64,000 nucleotides of DNA, from NCBI GenBank assembly GCA_019239915.1, contig JAFAZF010000014.1, positions 1-64,000 on the forward strand, read 5' to 3'. The notes below the pieces were generated by a model. It worked only from the letters and a program-made list of their open reading frames with translations. It did no database searches and was not told the DNA's origin. A program made the position numbers and the translations under genes. Shown here piece by piece: positions 6,862 to 15,874 of this stretch; the stretch's first letter is position 1; every line of letters starts with the position of its first letter. Source of the stretch: Sphingomonadaceae bacterium (GTDB taxonomy: Bacteria > Pseudomonadota > Alphaproteobacteria > Sphingomonadales > Sphingomonadaceae).

Positions 6862-8652
6862 TCAGGCGAACAGATGCGAAAAATCAACACCCTTGAATGT
6901 CACCGCATCCATCCACCGCTTGAACATTGTGACGGTGCCTTGCGTTAGCTCACCATATCCGGCCGTCGTGCTTCGTTGATTGTGCCCAAGGCAAACCTCA
7001 ATCTGATCGTCGAGCAGCTCCGCCTCCGTGCGCAGCCGATCGGCGAGGGTATGCCGGAATGAGTGCGCGCCGAAGCCGTCACGGCCATCCTTGATCCGGA
7101 TTGCAGAGAGATAATCCCGCCACCATCGCGACGGAGTTGCGCCGATCTGCCCACGCGAGTTTGCCTTCAGCTCTGGGAACAAAGAGGCTGACGGATCGCC
7201 GTTGGCACGCCGCTCTTGGCGTTCATGAAATGCCAGGAAGCCGATCTGCTCAAGCACACGGTGAACAGCCGCAGGGCGGCTCTTTCCGCTCTTGGTCGTA
7301 AGCCCCGCCTCTTCGTCATGAGCGATGTGGATAAACCACACGCCGCACGCTGAGCAGACGCCATCCTCGGCGTGCGCATCGCATTGCCGATCCTTATCCC
7401 GGTGCAGGCGAACGTCTCCAATCCGAAGCTGCGCAATTTCGCCGATGCGTGCGCCCGTGAAAAGGCAAACCAGCGGCAACCATCTCCGCCAGTCATCGGC
7501 GTGATGGTTTCCCGGCTCATGCTCGCGGCCGTGATCAAGAAACCCGGTGAAAAGGGGCGATTGGATAATCGTATTGAGCTGAGCTGTCTTGAAGGGCGGC
7601 CGGGGATTTGTGCCCTTCACCTTGTCGTGGAAAAGGCCATTGCAGGGATTTACAAGTCCCGCCCATCTAGGCTGCTGCGCCAGCCACTTATACAGCGGCG
7701 AGATCGTGCTCAGATGCTTGTTGATCGACGTGAAGGCGGTAAAGGGAAGGTCCAATTCGCGAGCCTTTGCAGCCGCCGCTCGCATGGAAAGGCCCGACAG
7801 CGACTTGTTGAACTGCCACTTGGGCGGAAGCTGCCGCAGAACTTCTCTGTAGTTCGCAACCTCTATCGCAGTGATTGAGCGTATCGCCCGATCCTTGCCA
7901 ACGAACTCAGCGAATTGCGTGATTACCTTTCGGTCCTGATCAACCGTGTCCTTGCGCTTGGCGCCCTTGGCCAGCCTATCCGCAGCCCAAAGCTCGAAAA
8001 GCTCTTGGATCGTCTCGCCATGCTTGGCCTTCGCCGCCTTGGCGTCCAGCCCCGCCACCACAACCTTGCTCGTTGGCTGAACGGCGAGGTTGCCGCTGTC
8101 GCGCTCTATCGCGATCCGCACAGCCTCGATTGCCGCTTCAGCAATCATCCCAACGAACTTCGCGTGCCGCTCCGATCCCTTGTCGAGCACCCAATTATTT
8201 CGATCGATGCGGCTGGCGGCGATGCGCTCCCAATGAGCCATGGCGCCGGTATCACGGCGCCGAACAAGGTCTAGCAGTTGTGCCCGGCGCCCTTCGACAA
8301 ACGCGATGTAGGCAGCCGTGTCGGCGAACTCGCGGCTGCGGCGGCGCGTATCCAACTCGCCTAACACCGCCTCATATGCGGCGGTCGCAGCGTCCTGATA
8401 CAGGTCGATATCCGACGGCTCGCGCGGCGCGGTGACAGTCGTTCCAGGGCGCTTGCCGGTCCATTCTTCAAAGAGATCGCCGCGCAGCACGTCGGCACGA
8501 AGCCGGGCTTCCCGGTGATCACGCGTTCCAAGCGATTGTTGGATGATTGCCTTGCCGGCCTTTTGCCGGTGCTCTTTCGGCACGCTCATTCTGAACCAGA
8601 AAGCGCCGGGTCGCTCCCACAGATATCGATCGTCCCGGGGTGCGGTGGCCAT
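6862..8652 (-). CDS. int: Prophage tyrosine integrase
   Basis: A tyrosine recombinase that would insert and excise the prophage at tRNA-Pro. From the ATG at 8652 it has 596 residues. The N-terminus (YLWERPGAFWFRMSVP) matches the DUF6538-type start seen in many alphaproteobacterial phage integrases. The catalytic C-terminal domain shows the first Arg in GARIGE, the HxxR pair in HSFRHT, a downstream His in LGHNQ, and the nucleophilic Tyr in TAGYGE. The frame stays open to 8769, but that extension only reads the tRNA fragment in reverse and is rejected as coding. The gene lies directly beside the attachment site, as expected. Confidence 0.93.
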   Translation of the reverse strand: MATAPRDDRYLWERPGAFWFRMSVPKEHRQKAGKAIIQQSLGTRDHREARLRADVLRGDLFEEWTGKRPGTTVTAPREPSDIDLYQDAATAAYEAVLGELDTRRRSREFADTAAYIAFVEGRRAQLLDLVRRRDTGAMAHWERIAASRIDRNNWVLDKGSERHAKFVGMIAEAAIEAVRIAIERDSGNLAVQPTSKVVVAGLDAKAAKAKHGETIQELFELWAADRLAKGAKRKDTVDQDRKVITQFAEFVGKDRAIRSITAIEVANYREVLRQLPPKWQFNKSLSGLSMRAAAAKARELDLPFTAFTSINKHLSTISPLYKWLAQQPRWAGLVNPCNGLFHDKVKGTNPRPPFKTAQLNTIIQSPLFTGFLDHGREHEPGNHHADDWRRWLPLVCLFTGARIGEIAQLRIGDVRLHRDKDRQCDAHAEDGVCSACGVWFIHIAHDEEAGLTTKSGKSRPAAVHRVLEQIGFLAFHERQERRANGDPSASLFPELKANSRGQIGATPSRWWRDYLSAIRIKDGRDGFGAHSFRHTLADRLRTEAELLDDQIEVCLGHNQRSTTAGYGELTQGTVTMFKRWMDAVTFKGVDFSHLFA

Positions 8653-8679
8653 GCGCTTCGTTAGCGCGCTGGGAGGAAA

Positions 8680-8700
8680 AATATACAATAAAATATACAA
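8680..8700. repeat. Direct repeats abutting the att core, possible integrase arm sites
   Basis: AATATACAA occurs twice, at 8680-8688 and 8692-8700, the second copy ending exactly where the tRNA-Pro fragment begins. Integrases of this class bind short arm-type direct repeats near the core, so these are candidates. Only two copies are seen and their role is inferred from position. Confidence 0.4.
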
Positions 8701-8768
<68 letters not shown>

Positions 8769-8875
8769 CCTAACACGAGGCAAGACGGGGTTTTCGAGGT
8801 CTCTGCGGGAGGCTGTCATACCTAAATTTCGCTCTGTGTGTACGCCCTGTATAGGAGAAGTGACCCGCGTATTAG

Positions 8876-9706
8876 CTAGCGAAGTGGCTGAGTTTGCAAT
8901 CGCCGCAGACGGTCCGCGCTTGTAATTCTTGCGTCTCGCCGCCGGGCGCGCGCTCGCAGCTTCGCCCAGCGCTGCATCGCCTCTCTTTTCGTCACCGCCA
9001 GAATGGTCGCCGGCGTGATATCGCTGCGGGCGCTGCCGGGAAAAAGGATCGTCGTCACCTCGCTGCCGACGCTTTCGAGCGGGTCGGCGACCCGGTCGCA
9101 GACGCGGTCGGTTCGGCGCGCGCAAAGCTCGCGACCGATCGCGCGATGCAAGGCCAGCGAACCCTCGCCGAGTTTGCTGTACGGCCCCGTGTCCGCGACG
9201 ATGACCGGCACGACGCGGCCGCGTGCGACCACGACGCCGAAATCGCCGACGCCGACGCCGGTCAGCCGCGCGAACTCGCCGGCGGCGTCCGAGGGGCCCG
9301 CTTCGGGAATGACGACATAGGGCACGGCATCCGCGTCGACCGGCACTTCACGCCCGCGGCGATCGTGCAGCATCAGCGACGTCGGGCATTGATCGGTGCG
9401 CCCGTGCCGGGGCCCGCAGGCGAAGGGCGATCCGTCGAGGTCGACGGCGAGCTTGGAGGTATAGGCGATGGCGCCGCCCGGCAGGCGCCGCAGCGCGGTG
9501 ACGGCGTTCGGATCGTCCGCGCAGTCCGTGTAGCGCGAGCGATGGCCGCGGAAGGTCTTGGCACGATCGCACATCGCGAACTCGCGGCGATAGTCCTCGT
9601 CGATCGGTGTGCCCGCCGGCAGGTCCACGCCCTTCGGCCATGGGGACGGCGGCGCCGCCGCTGCTGCGAGCGGAACGAGAGCACAGAGGATCGCGAGCGC
9701 GCGCAC
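8876..9706 (-). CDS. Secreted GH75-type chitosanase-like protein
   Basis: The product resembles glycoside hydrolase family 75 (fungal-type endo-chitosanases), which cleave chitosan outside the cell. Visible family features are AIAYTSKLAVDLDGSP, a CPTSLMLHDRRGREVPVDAD segment, VPYVVIPEAGP, and VPVIVADTGPYSKLGEGSLALHRAIG, which holds likely catalytic acidic residues. From the GTG at 9706 there is a hydrophobic signal peptide (VRALAILCALVPLAAAAA), giving 276 residues. An ATG at 9784 is in frame but adds an unlikely polar leader. The gene is divergent from a polysaccharide deacetylase gene; together they suggest processing of an amino-sugar polymer. Confidence 0.75.
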   Translation of the reverse strand: MRALAILCALVPLAAAAAPPSPWPKGVDLPAGTPIDEDYRREFAMCDRAKTFRGHRSRYTDCADDPNAVTALRRLPGGAIAYTSKLAVDLDGSPFACGPRHGRTDQCPTSLMLHDRRGREVPVDADAVPYVVIPEAGPSDAAGEFARLTGVGVGDFGVVVARGRVVPVIVADTGPYSKLGEGSLALHRAIGRELCARRTDRVCDRVADPLESVGSEVTTILFPGSARSDITPATILAVTKREAMQRWAKLRARARRRDARITSADRLRRLQTQPLR

Positions 9707-9818
9707 GCCGCGCCCATCCGACGCGAATATGATCTTCGAATGTCGGTTCTGAAATCCGTCCCGTCTATCGCCGCTGGAAACCATCGCGCCGGCGCGCGAC
9801 CTGGTGCAAAGATAACCT

Positions 9819-10751
9819 ATGGCGAGTTTCCGGTGTGCGCTTGCGCTGCTTTACCTTCTGATCGGCGCGCCGTTGCGGGCCGGCGACGTTGCGCTGACGT
9901 TTGATGATCTGCCCACCTATGGCCGGTTCAGGACGGTGGCGGAGGCGCAACGCCTCACCGGCGGGCTGCTCGACGGGCTCAGGCGCAATCGGCTGCCGGC
10001 CATCGGCTTCGATAACGAGAAGCAGCTGGAAGGGCCGGACAAGGCGGCGCGGATCGCGCTGCTGACGCGCTGGCTGGATGCCGGGATGCAGATCGGCAAC
10101 CACGGCTATGCGCACCTGTCGCTCGATCGCACGCCGCTCGACCGCTATGTCGCGGACACTGCGCGCGGCGAGACGATCACGCGGCCGCTGCTTGCCGCAC
10201 ATGGCGAGACCGAGCGCTGGTTTCGCTATCCCTATCTCGAGAGCGGCAATTCGCTGGCGGTGCGGCGGGCCTTCGAGGCGTGGCTGACGGCCCACGGCTA
10301 TCGCGTCGCGCCCGTGACGATGGAGAATGCCGACTGGGAGTTTGCCGACGTTTATGACGATGCGCTCGGGCGCGGCGATCAGGCGGCTGCCTCACGCGCT
10401 CGCGATCAATATCTCGAGTTCACCGCTGCGGCCGTGGCATGGTATCGCAAGGCGTCGGTCGCGCTCTTCGGGCGCGAGATCCGGTTCGTCTTCCTGCTCC
10501 ACGCCAGCCAGCTCAACGCCGACAGCATGGATGCGATCGCCGCCATCCTCGCGAACAATCATCTGAAGCCCGTCCGCCTCGAAACGGCAATGCGCGATCC
10601 GGTCTACAGGATCCGCGACGATTATGGCGGGCCGGATGGCGACGAGTGGCTGTCGCGCTGGTCGTTCACGTTCCACAAGGACTTGCCGTTCGAGAGCTTT
10701 CCGGCCGTTCCGGCGGGCATCGACGCAACGGAGAAGGCGCTCACGCGATGA
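9819..10751 (+). CDS. Secreted NodB-type polysaccharide deacetylase
   Basis: The 310-residue product has a signal peptide (residues 1-21, LALLYLLIGAPLRAG). A NodB homology domain follows, with the metal/catalytic motif VALTFDDLP (DD at about residues 28-29), the HxxxH-type motif GNHGYAHLSL, and the RYPYLESG motif. This family removes acetyl groups from chitin-like polymers, peptidoglycan or other N-acetylated glycans. It is divergent from the GH75-like chitosanase gene, which would act on a deacetylated product; that pairing is the best hint to substrate. The deacetylase call is secure; the substrate is inferred. Confidence 0.85.
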   Translation: MASFRCALALLYLLIGAPLRAGDVALTFDDLPTYGRFRTVAEAQRLTGGLLDGLRRNRLPAIGFDNEKQLEGPDKAARIALLTRWLDAGMQIGNHGYAHLSLDRTPLDRYVADTARGETITRPLLAAHGETERWFRYPYLESGNSLAVRRAFEAWLTAHGYRVAPVTMENADWEFADVYDDALGRGDQAAASRARDQYLEFTAAAVAWYRKASVALFGREIRFVFLLHASQLNADSMDAIAAILANNHLKPVRLETAMRDPVYRIRDDYGGPDGDEWLSRWSFTFHKDLPFESFPAVPAGIDATEKALTR

Positions 10752-10878
10752 CTGACCGGCGGATCGCGAGGCAGGCGTCGGCGGAGGATGCGCAAGCGAT
10801 TGCGATCGGGAGGCCGCGCTAGCGCGCGCGCCGGCCGACAATGGTGCGGACGTGCCGCGTCGGCGACGTCTGACAGAG

Positions 10879-11058
10879 ATGATCCGCGTACGACCGACCC
10901 GCCACCGCGTGGCCTGGACCGAAATCGATGATGCCGAACTCCGCCAGCGATGCGACCGAGGTGAAGTGTTGAGGGACATCGCGCTTGCGCTCGATAGAAC
11001 CCAGGAAGCCTGTCGCACGCGCGCCAACAAGCTCGGCATTCCCTGCCGATCGAGCTGA
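10879..11058 (+). CDS. Small SANT/Myb-like protein
   Basis: A 59-residue protein starting at the ATG 10879 (MIRVRPTRHRVAWTEIDDAEL); a GTG at 10852 would add nine basic residues. The pattern W..-D-D..L, a helix with IALALDRT, and RTRANKLGI resembles a SANT/Myb or GcrA-like helix-turn-helix fold that binds DNA. A second protein of the same pattern is encoded at 15875-16087, which raises confidence that both are real genes. Targets are unknown. It ends 16 bp before the convergent TonB receptor gene. Confidence 0.6.
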   Translation: MIRVRPTRHRVAWTEIDDAELRQRCDRGEVLRDIALALDRTQEACRTRANKLGIPCRSS

Positions 11059-11073
11059 GACCCTTGGATCGGC

Positions 11074-13440
11074 TCAGAAGCGGCCGTCGAGGGAGATTTG
11101 GACAGTGCGCGGTCGTAGCGGCGTTTCCTGCAATCCCCGCGCGACCGAGAACGGGTCGCCCAGCGCGAAGCGGTTGCCGGCGCTGTCGGCGAGATTGGTC
11201 ATGTTGAGCGTGACGCCGAACCGCTCGCTCCCGACGCGCAGCGCGAGCGCGTCGTCGACATAGGCGCCCTGTGCGATGTTTAGGATCGGGCCGACGCCGA
11301 GCCTTGAATGGCCGACATAGCGCGCCCAGCCATCCACCGTCAGGGCCAGCGACCCGGCCAGGCGCTTTCGCCATGTGAAGCCGGCGCGCGCAATGAAATC
11401 GGGAATGTTCGGCAGCTCGGGATCCCCTGACTGCACGAACGCCGCCACCGGCCGATCGAGATCGCTGTCGTTCGCTGTCAGTGAGACATCGAGCGATAGG
11501 TCCGCTGTCGGGCGCCAACCGATCCTGGCCTCGCCGCTGCGGACCAGTCCGCTGCCGATGTTCGCCGTGTAGGGAAGCCCATCGAGCCCCACGAGGTCCG
11601 CCTGGATATGTTTCCAGCGCGAGCGCGCCAGCGTCATCGCGCCATCCCAGTGCGATCCCGCCACGCGCAGCCCGATCTCGACGGTGCCGATCGCATCGCC
11701 GCGGAACCGCTGCACCTGCAGCGCGCTGCCCGTATCGGACACGGAAAGACCGCCGGGTCTGAAGCCCTCGTCATAGCGCACGAAGACCTGCAGCCGGCGG
11801 GAGGGCCGCCAGCCGAGCGCGATCGAGGGCACGATCCGCGTCTGGCTACGATCGCCGTCGACTTCGCCACCGTCGCTCTTGAGGTCGACCGGGCTGCCGG
11901 CGAGATGATCATAGCTGAGGCGCGCGCCCGCGGTCACATAGAGGCGCGCGATCGTCCGCAACGTCGCCTCCCCGAAGGCGGCGCCCTCGTAGACGTTGTT
12001 GCGCACGCCGGTGATCCGCATGCCGCCGACGACGCGGCTGATCCGCTCGTGGTCGCGCAAAAGGGCGCCGCCGACCAGCCAGCCGGTACCATCGGAATTG
12101 GATCGGCTCAGCCGCGTCTCGTTGGCGAGCAAGGATATGCTGTTGCTCTGATCATAGGCACGCCCTGGGCTCCCCGCCGGCGTGAAATCGTAGCGGCTGC
12201 GCACGTCCTGCTGCACCACGTTGGTTGACGAGGCCAGCTGCAGGTCGTTCGTCCAGGAACGACGGACAGTGACTCCGCCGACCGCATAATCATTGTCGAA
12301 CGGCTGCGCGATCGCGCTGCTGCGCGTCAGCGGCGGCAGGCCGCGCTCGGCATACTGCCCGTCGGCGCTGTGGATGTCCTGCAGCGCCGCACCGAGATCG
12401 ATCGTCCAGTCGCCGAGCACAGCCGTCAGCGCCAGCCGCCCGCCGACGGTCGCGCCATGATTGACGTCGCGGATGTTGCGTCCGGCATCGTCGATGTAGC
12501 CACCGTCGACATTGCGATAGCCGATAGCGCGCAACCCGGCGCGATCGCCGATGAGCGGTATGTTCAGCATCGCGGCGATATCGCTGCCGGGGCCGCCATG
12601 GGCGGTCGTCGCAAGGCCTGCGGTCGCCGCGCCTTCCACACGGTCGAGGTTTACGGAATTGGGGACGATCCGTACTACGCCGCCGAGCGAGCCGGCGCCG
12701 TACAGCGTGCCTTGCGGGCCTTCGAGCACCTCGATCCGCTGGGTGTCGTAGGGAAGCAGATCGGGATCGGGCGCGTTGTAGTTAAGCCGGAAATCGCCGA
12801 GATACTGCCCGACGATCGCCTGGCTCGGCCCGTTGAAGCTGGAGTCGGCGACACCGCGGATGAACAGCTTGTTGCGACCGGGGCCGAGCTGCGTTGACGA
12901 GAGCGACGGCACCCTCTCGATAATTGCTTCGCTGCCACGATCGACTTCGGGCGTGCTCATCGCATAGCCGTCGAGCAGCACGGCGGAGCCCGCATAGGCG
13001 GAGAGCGCGGTGCCGCGCTTGCTCGCGCTGACAACGATGTCGTCGGTGCGGTACGCCCGCGTCTCGCGGTCGTCTTGCTCGTGCGCTGGCGGCATCCGTC
13101 GAGCGGCCGGGGCCGCGGCGACGATCCGAAAGGTCAGTGCATCGATGCGGATCACACGCGCCGGGAGCCCCGCGAGCAGGCGATCGAGCGCCCCGCCGAC
13201 GGTCATGCGGCCGCGCAGCGCACGAACCGGCAGCGCTGCGAGCCCTGCATCGCCGAGCCCGATGCTGACGCTCCGTTGCGTGCCGAGCGCGATGATCGCG
13301 CGGCCGAGCGGTCCTGCGGCGATATCGATGCGGTCGGTCGTCGGCGAAGCGTTCGCAGCCGAGGCCGCGATCAGCGTCAGCGCAACGGCAACCGCAACCT
13401 CAGCGCCCCGCACCGGCGGGGAGCAGCAGCCAGACCGCAC
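11074..13440 (-). CDS. TonB-dependent outer-membrane receptor with N-terminal signalling (STN) domain
   Basis: The 788-residue protein begins with a signal peptide (to about residue 31, AASAANA). An STN domain follows (about 36-108), then a plug domain with SAYAGSAVLLDGY and RIEVLEGPQGTLYGAGSLGGVVRIV, and a long beta-barrel ending in aromatic Phe (VQISLDGRF). STN receptors pass a substrate-bound signal to a FecR protein, which controls a FecI sigma factor; both are encoded directly upstream. The receptor start overlaps the fecR end by 41 bp. The ligand (siderophore, haem or a glycan) cannot be read from sequence. Confidence 0.93.
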   Translation of the reverse strand: MRSGCCSPPVRGAEVAVAVALTLIAASAANASPTTDRIDIAAGPLGRAIIALGTQRSVSIGLGDAGLAALPVRALRGRMTVGGALDRLLAGLPARVIRIDALTFRIVAAAPAARRMPPAHEQDDRETRAYRTDDIVVSASKRGTALSAYAGSAVLLDGYAMSTPEVDRGSEAIIERVPSLSSTQLGPGRNKLFIRGVADSSFNGPSQAIVGQYLGDFRLNYNAPDPDLLPYDTQRIEVLEGPQGTLYGAGSLGGVVRIVPNSVNLDRVEGAATAGLATTAHGGPGSDIAAMLNIPLIGDRAGLRAIGYRNVDGGYIDDAGRNIRDVNHGATVGGRLALTAVLGDWTIDLGAALQDIHSADGQYAERGLPPLTRSSAIAQPFDNDYAVGGVTVRRSWTNDLQLASSTNVVQQDVRSRYDFTPAGSPGRAYDQSNSISLLANETRLSRSNSDGTGWLVGGALLRDHERISRVVGGMRITGVRNNVYEGAAFGEATLRTIARLYVTAGARLSYDHLAGSPVDLKSDGGEVDGDRSQTRIVPSIALGWRPSRRLQVFVRYDEGFRPGGLSVSDTGSALQVQRFRGDAIGTVEIGLRVAGSHWDGAMTLARSRWKHIQADLVGLDGLPYTANIGSGLVRSGEARIGWRPTADLSLDVSLTANDSDLDRPVAAFVQSGDPELPNIPDFIARAGFTWRKRLAGSLALTVDGWARYVGHSRLGVGPILNIAQGAYVDDALALRVGSERFGVTLNMTNLADSAGNRFALGDPFSVARGLQETPLRPRTVQISLDGRF

Positions 13441-14368
13441 CGCGCCGCACCGCCTTCACGTCGAGCAGCGCTTCCAGCTTGCGTGGCAGCGCGTCACGAC
13501 TGCCGGCGACAACGATCACCCCGGTGAAGCGCCGTTCGGCGATTGCGGGCGAGACCTGCAGCGGCACGCCTGTCGTGGCGCGGATCTCGGCGGCGACCTC
13601 CGCCAGGCTGCGATCGTCGAAGCTGAGCCGCGCGTCGCGCCAGCCAGCGACATCGGCGAGCGCGACATGGCTGCGGGTCGGCGGCGCCGGACCGTCCGGA
13701 TCGCGCAGTCGGTCGCCCGCCCCGAGCCGCAGCGCGTCGCTGTCGGGATTGTAGAGGACCGCGCCCGATGCGACCGACACCTCGGTCGCCGCCGCGCGGC
13801 GCCGGACATCGAACACCGTGCCAAGATCTTCGACGCGCGCGCCGCCGACGCGCAATTCGAACGGGTGGCGGACATTGTGGGTGACCGTGAACAAGGCTTC
13901 CCCGCTTGCAAGCTCCGCCATCCGCGGATCGCGGCGATCGAGCAACAGCTTGGTGTCGCCGTCAAGCACGATCCGCGTTCCCTCGCTCAGCACGATGCTG
14001 CGCGTCTGCCCCGGCGCGGTAGGCACCGCATAGGTTGCAGGCGTGGAGGTGATCAGCATCGTCGCGCCGGTCGCCACCGCCACGCCTGCCGCGATCCCGC
14101 CCAACCACCGTCGCCGATAGGACTGCGGGCGATAGCGCGCGCTCTCTTGCACGGGTGGCGCTTCACGAACGTCAATGCGGGTCGGCGCTGCGGCAGTATG
14201 CTGGAACATGCGATCGGCGGCATCGGCGTCGATCGTCGCGAGCCGCTCATAGGCGGGGGCATGGCGAACGTCGGCCTCCAGCCAGAGGGTAAAGCTCTCC
14301 CAATCAGCCGACGTCGCGTCGCGCAGCCGAATGATCCAGCCGATCGCCTCCTCTTCAGCCCGCGGCAT
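13400..14368 (-). CDS. FecR-type inner-membrane sigma regulator
   Basis: A FecR-family protein of 322 residues from the ATG at 14368 (MPRAEEEAIGWIIRL); a start at 14416 would add 16 residues. The N-terminal FecR segment (AIGWIIRLRDATSADWESFTLWL) is cytoplasmic and would hold the sigma factor. A single membrane segment lies near residues 88-108 (WLGGIAAGVAVATGATMLI). The periplasmic FecR domain follows (LSEGTRIVLDGDTKLLL, GEALFTVTH), and a short secretin/TonB-like domain at the C-terminus would meet the receptor STN domain. It overlaps the sigma gene by 14 bp and the receptor gene by 41 bp. Confidence 0.92.
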   Translation of the reverse strand: MPRAEEEAIGWIIRLRDATSADWESFTLWLEADVRHAPAYERLATIDADAADRMFQHTAAAPTRIDVREAPPVQESARYRPQSYRRRWLGGIAAGVAVATGATMLITSTPATYAVPTAPGQTRSIVLSEGTRIVLDGDTKLLLDRRDPRMAELASGEALFTVTHNVRHPFELRVGGARVEDLGTVFDVRRRAAATEVSVASGAVLYNPDSDALRLGAGDRLRDPDGPAPPTRSHVALADVAGWRDARLSFDDRSLAEVAAEIRATTGVPLQVSPAIAERRFTGVIVVAGSRDALPRKLEALLDVKAVRRGAVWLLLPAGAGR

Positions 14369-14915
14369 CGTTCGCGCCTCCACGATCGAGACGTTCCGGA
14401 TCCTCCGCAGCCGCATCGTCCGCGCCGATTGCGCTCAGGATGCGGTAGGCCTTGCGCAAATGCTTCTCGATCGCGCTGACGCTGATGCCATGCTCGGCGG
14501 CGATCTGGCCGTGGCTGACGCCATCGAGACGGAAGCGGCGGAAGATCGCGGAGGTGCGCGGCCCGAGCGCATCGATCCGGCCATCGATCTCGGCCAGCCG
14601 CTCGCGAGACAGGAGCCGGCGTTCGGCGGAAGGCTCGTCGGAGACGTCATCGCCGCCCCGCTCAATGGTGATCCAGCTCTGTTCGCGATCCCGCCGCCGC
14701 GATGCCATGCGATGGCGATCGATCATAAGATTGTTGGCCATTCGATAGAGATAGGCGAGCGGATCGGCGATAGGCCCCTGCCCGCCCGCCGCCAGCTTCA
14801 CCCAGAGATCCTGCGCGATATCGTCGGCGTCGTCGCCCGCGCCTCGCGCGCGCAGGAAGCGCACCAGCGCGGCGCGGTTGGTCATGAATACGGCCAACAG
14901 GCCGTCCACCGTCAT
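14355..14915 (-). CDS. FecI-type ECF sigma factor
   Basis: A 186-residue sigma-70 factor of the extracytoplasmic function class. Region 2 is seen as DDADDIAQDLWVKLA and LAYLYRMANNLMIDRHR; region 4 as LGPRTSAIFRRFRLDGVSHGQIAAEHGISVSAIEKHLRKAY, a helix-turn-helix that reads the -35 element. It is the first gene of a sigma, FecR, TonB-receptor unit that senses an outer-membrane ligand and turns on the receptor gene. The order and overlaps make co-transcription likely. Confidence 0.93.
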   Translation of the reverse strand: MTVDGLLAVFMTNRAALVRFLRARGAGDDADDIAQDLWVKLAAGGQGPIADPLAYLYRMANNLMIDRHRMASRRRDREQSWITIERGGDDVSDEPSAERRLLSRERLAEIDGRIDALGPRTSAIFRRFRLDGVSHGQIAAEHGISVSAIEKHLRKAYRILSAIGADDAAAEDPERLDRGGANDAAG

Positions 14916-15318
14916 TCCATCGTTCCAGGCTGGTCCCCGAGATCGCTTCTCTATCGCCGCCGCCGTGTTCCGGCAAATATGCCCGCGCCTTCCGACACCT
15001 CAGCTGTTGCGTGTCGCCCAGATCAGCAGGCGCGCGATCCAGGCGCAGCTCAAGGCCGCCAGTCCGCGCGACGGCTTCCGAAGCGCGAGCTGCGAGCGCT
15101 TCATGGTCGCGTATCCCGTGCACGCGCATGGTGCGGATGGTAGCGGCTGTCGCCGGGTCGGCTTTTTTGGCGTGAGGTGGGCAGCGAAGATCGCACGAGG
15201 CACCGACGAAGAGCGTTTGTGACGCCCTTAAGACGATTTTGCGGGACCGCTCCCGCACCTCCCGTGTCGACGATCACGCAGCGCTGCGGATCGATCCGCT
15301 CGGCACCGTCTGAGCCAC
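14916..15318. other. Intergenic region upstream of the sigma gene
   Basis: I see no gene here that I can support. A 34-residue minus-strand reading (from about 15102 to 15000, MKRSQLALRKPSRGLAALSC...) is possible but lacks a clear ribosome binding site and known relatives. The promoter of the fecI-fecR-receptor unit must lie at its left end. Confidence 0.4.
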
Positions 15319-15579
15319 ATGCTTCCCATAGCAGAGCTACGATCCGAGCTTGCTGCCGCGATCCTCGGCGTCCTCACCCGCACTCCCAGTGGCGGCGTGA
15401 ATGAGACGCTGATCGACTCGCCCGCCGCTTTCCAGGCGCTCCGAACGGCGGTCGCGATGACCCTGTCGGCGGGCGCGCCGCCGCGTCCGCCGAAAGACAT
15501 GCTCCGCGAAGCCGATCTGCTGATCGAGGAGATCTGCGTTAGGCTGCGAACAGACGGCGGAGGAACCGCTCTCCACTGA
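15319..15579 (+). CDS. Small hypothetical protein
   Basis: An 86-residue frame starting MLPIAELRSELAAAILG. It is predicted to be mostly helical and soluble, with a conserved-looking tail (PPKDMLREADLLIEEICVRLR). No family recognised and no strong ribosome binding site. It lies in the same direction as, and 36 bp before, the next small membrane protein gene, so the two may share a message. It is retained because its composition is protein-like and no better gene occupies the stretch. Confidence 0.45.
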   Translation: MLPIAELRSELAAAILGVLTRTPSGGVNETLIDSPAAFQALRTAVAMTLSAGAPPRPPKDMLREADLLIEEICVRLRTDGGGTALH

Positions 15580-15614
15580 CATAGTTGTCGCGCCATTCAA
15601 CACAGGAGGCGGAC

Positions 15615-15842
15615 ATGGCTGATTATGACAGGGGCAGTACCACTGTTGTCGAGAAGAGCGGCAACGGCGGGGCGATCCTTATCGCCATCGTGCTTTTGAT
15701 TGCGGTGCTCATCGGCGGCTACTTCCTGCTCGGGCGCGGCGCGGCGATGAACAACAAGGACAACGCGGTGGCCGGCGCGGCGAAGAGCGTCGGATCGGCG
15801 GCGGACAAGGTCGGCGGCGCCGCAACCGGGTCTAACCACTAG
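15615..15842 (+). CDS. Small single-pass membrane protein
   Basis: A 75-residue protein. The ATG at 15615 is preceded by a clear AGGAGG ribosome binding site. It has a short polar N-terminus, one membrane helix (about residues 18-40, ILIAIVLLIAVLIGGYFLLG), and a small alanine/glycine/lysine-rich tail with AKSVGSAADKVGGAA, reminiscent of CsbD-like or stress-related membrane peptides. Such genes are often induced by stress in sphingomonads, but no promoter evidence is seen here. Function unknown. Confidence 0.75.
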   Translation: MADYDRGSTTVVEKSGNGGAILIAIVLLIAVLIGGYFLLGRGAAMNNKDNAVAGAAKSVGSAADKVGGAATGSNH

Positions 15843-15874
15843 ACGGTGCGGGCGGCCCGAGCGGCCGCCCACGC

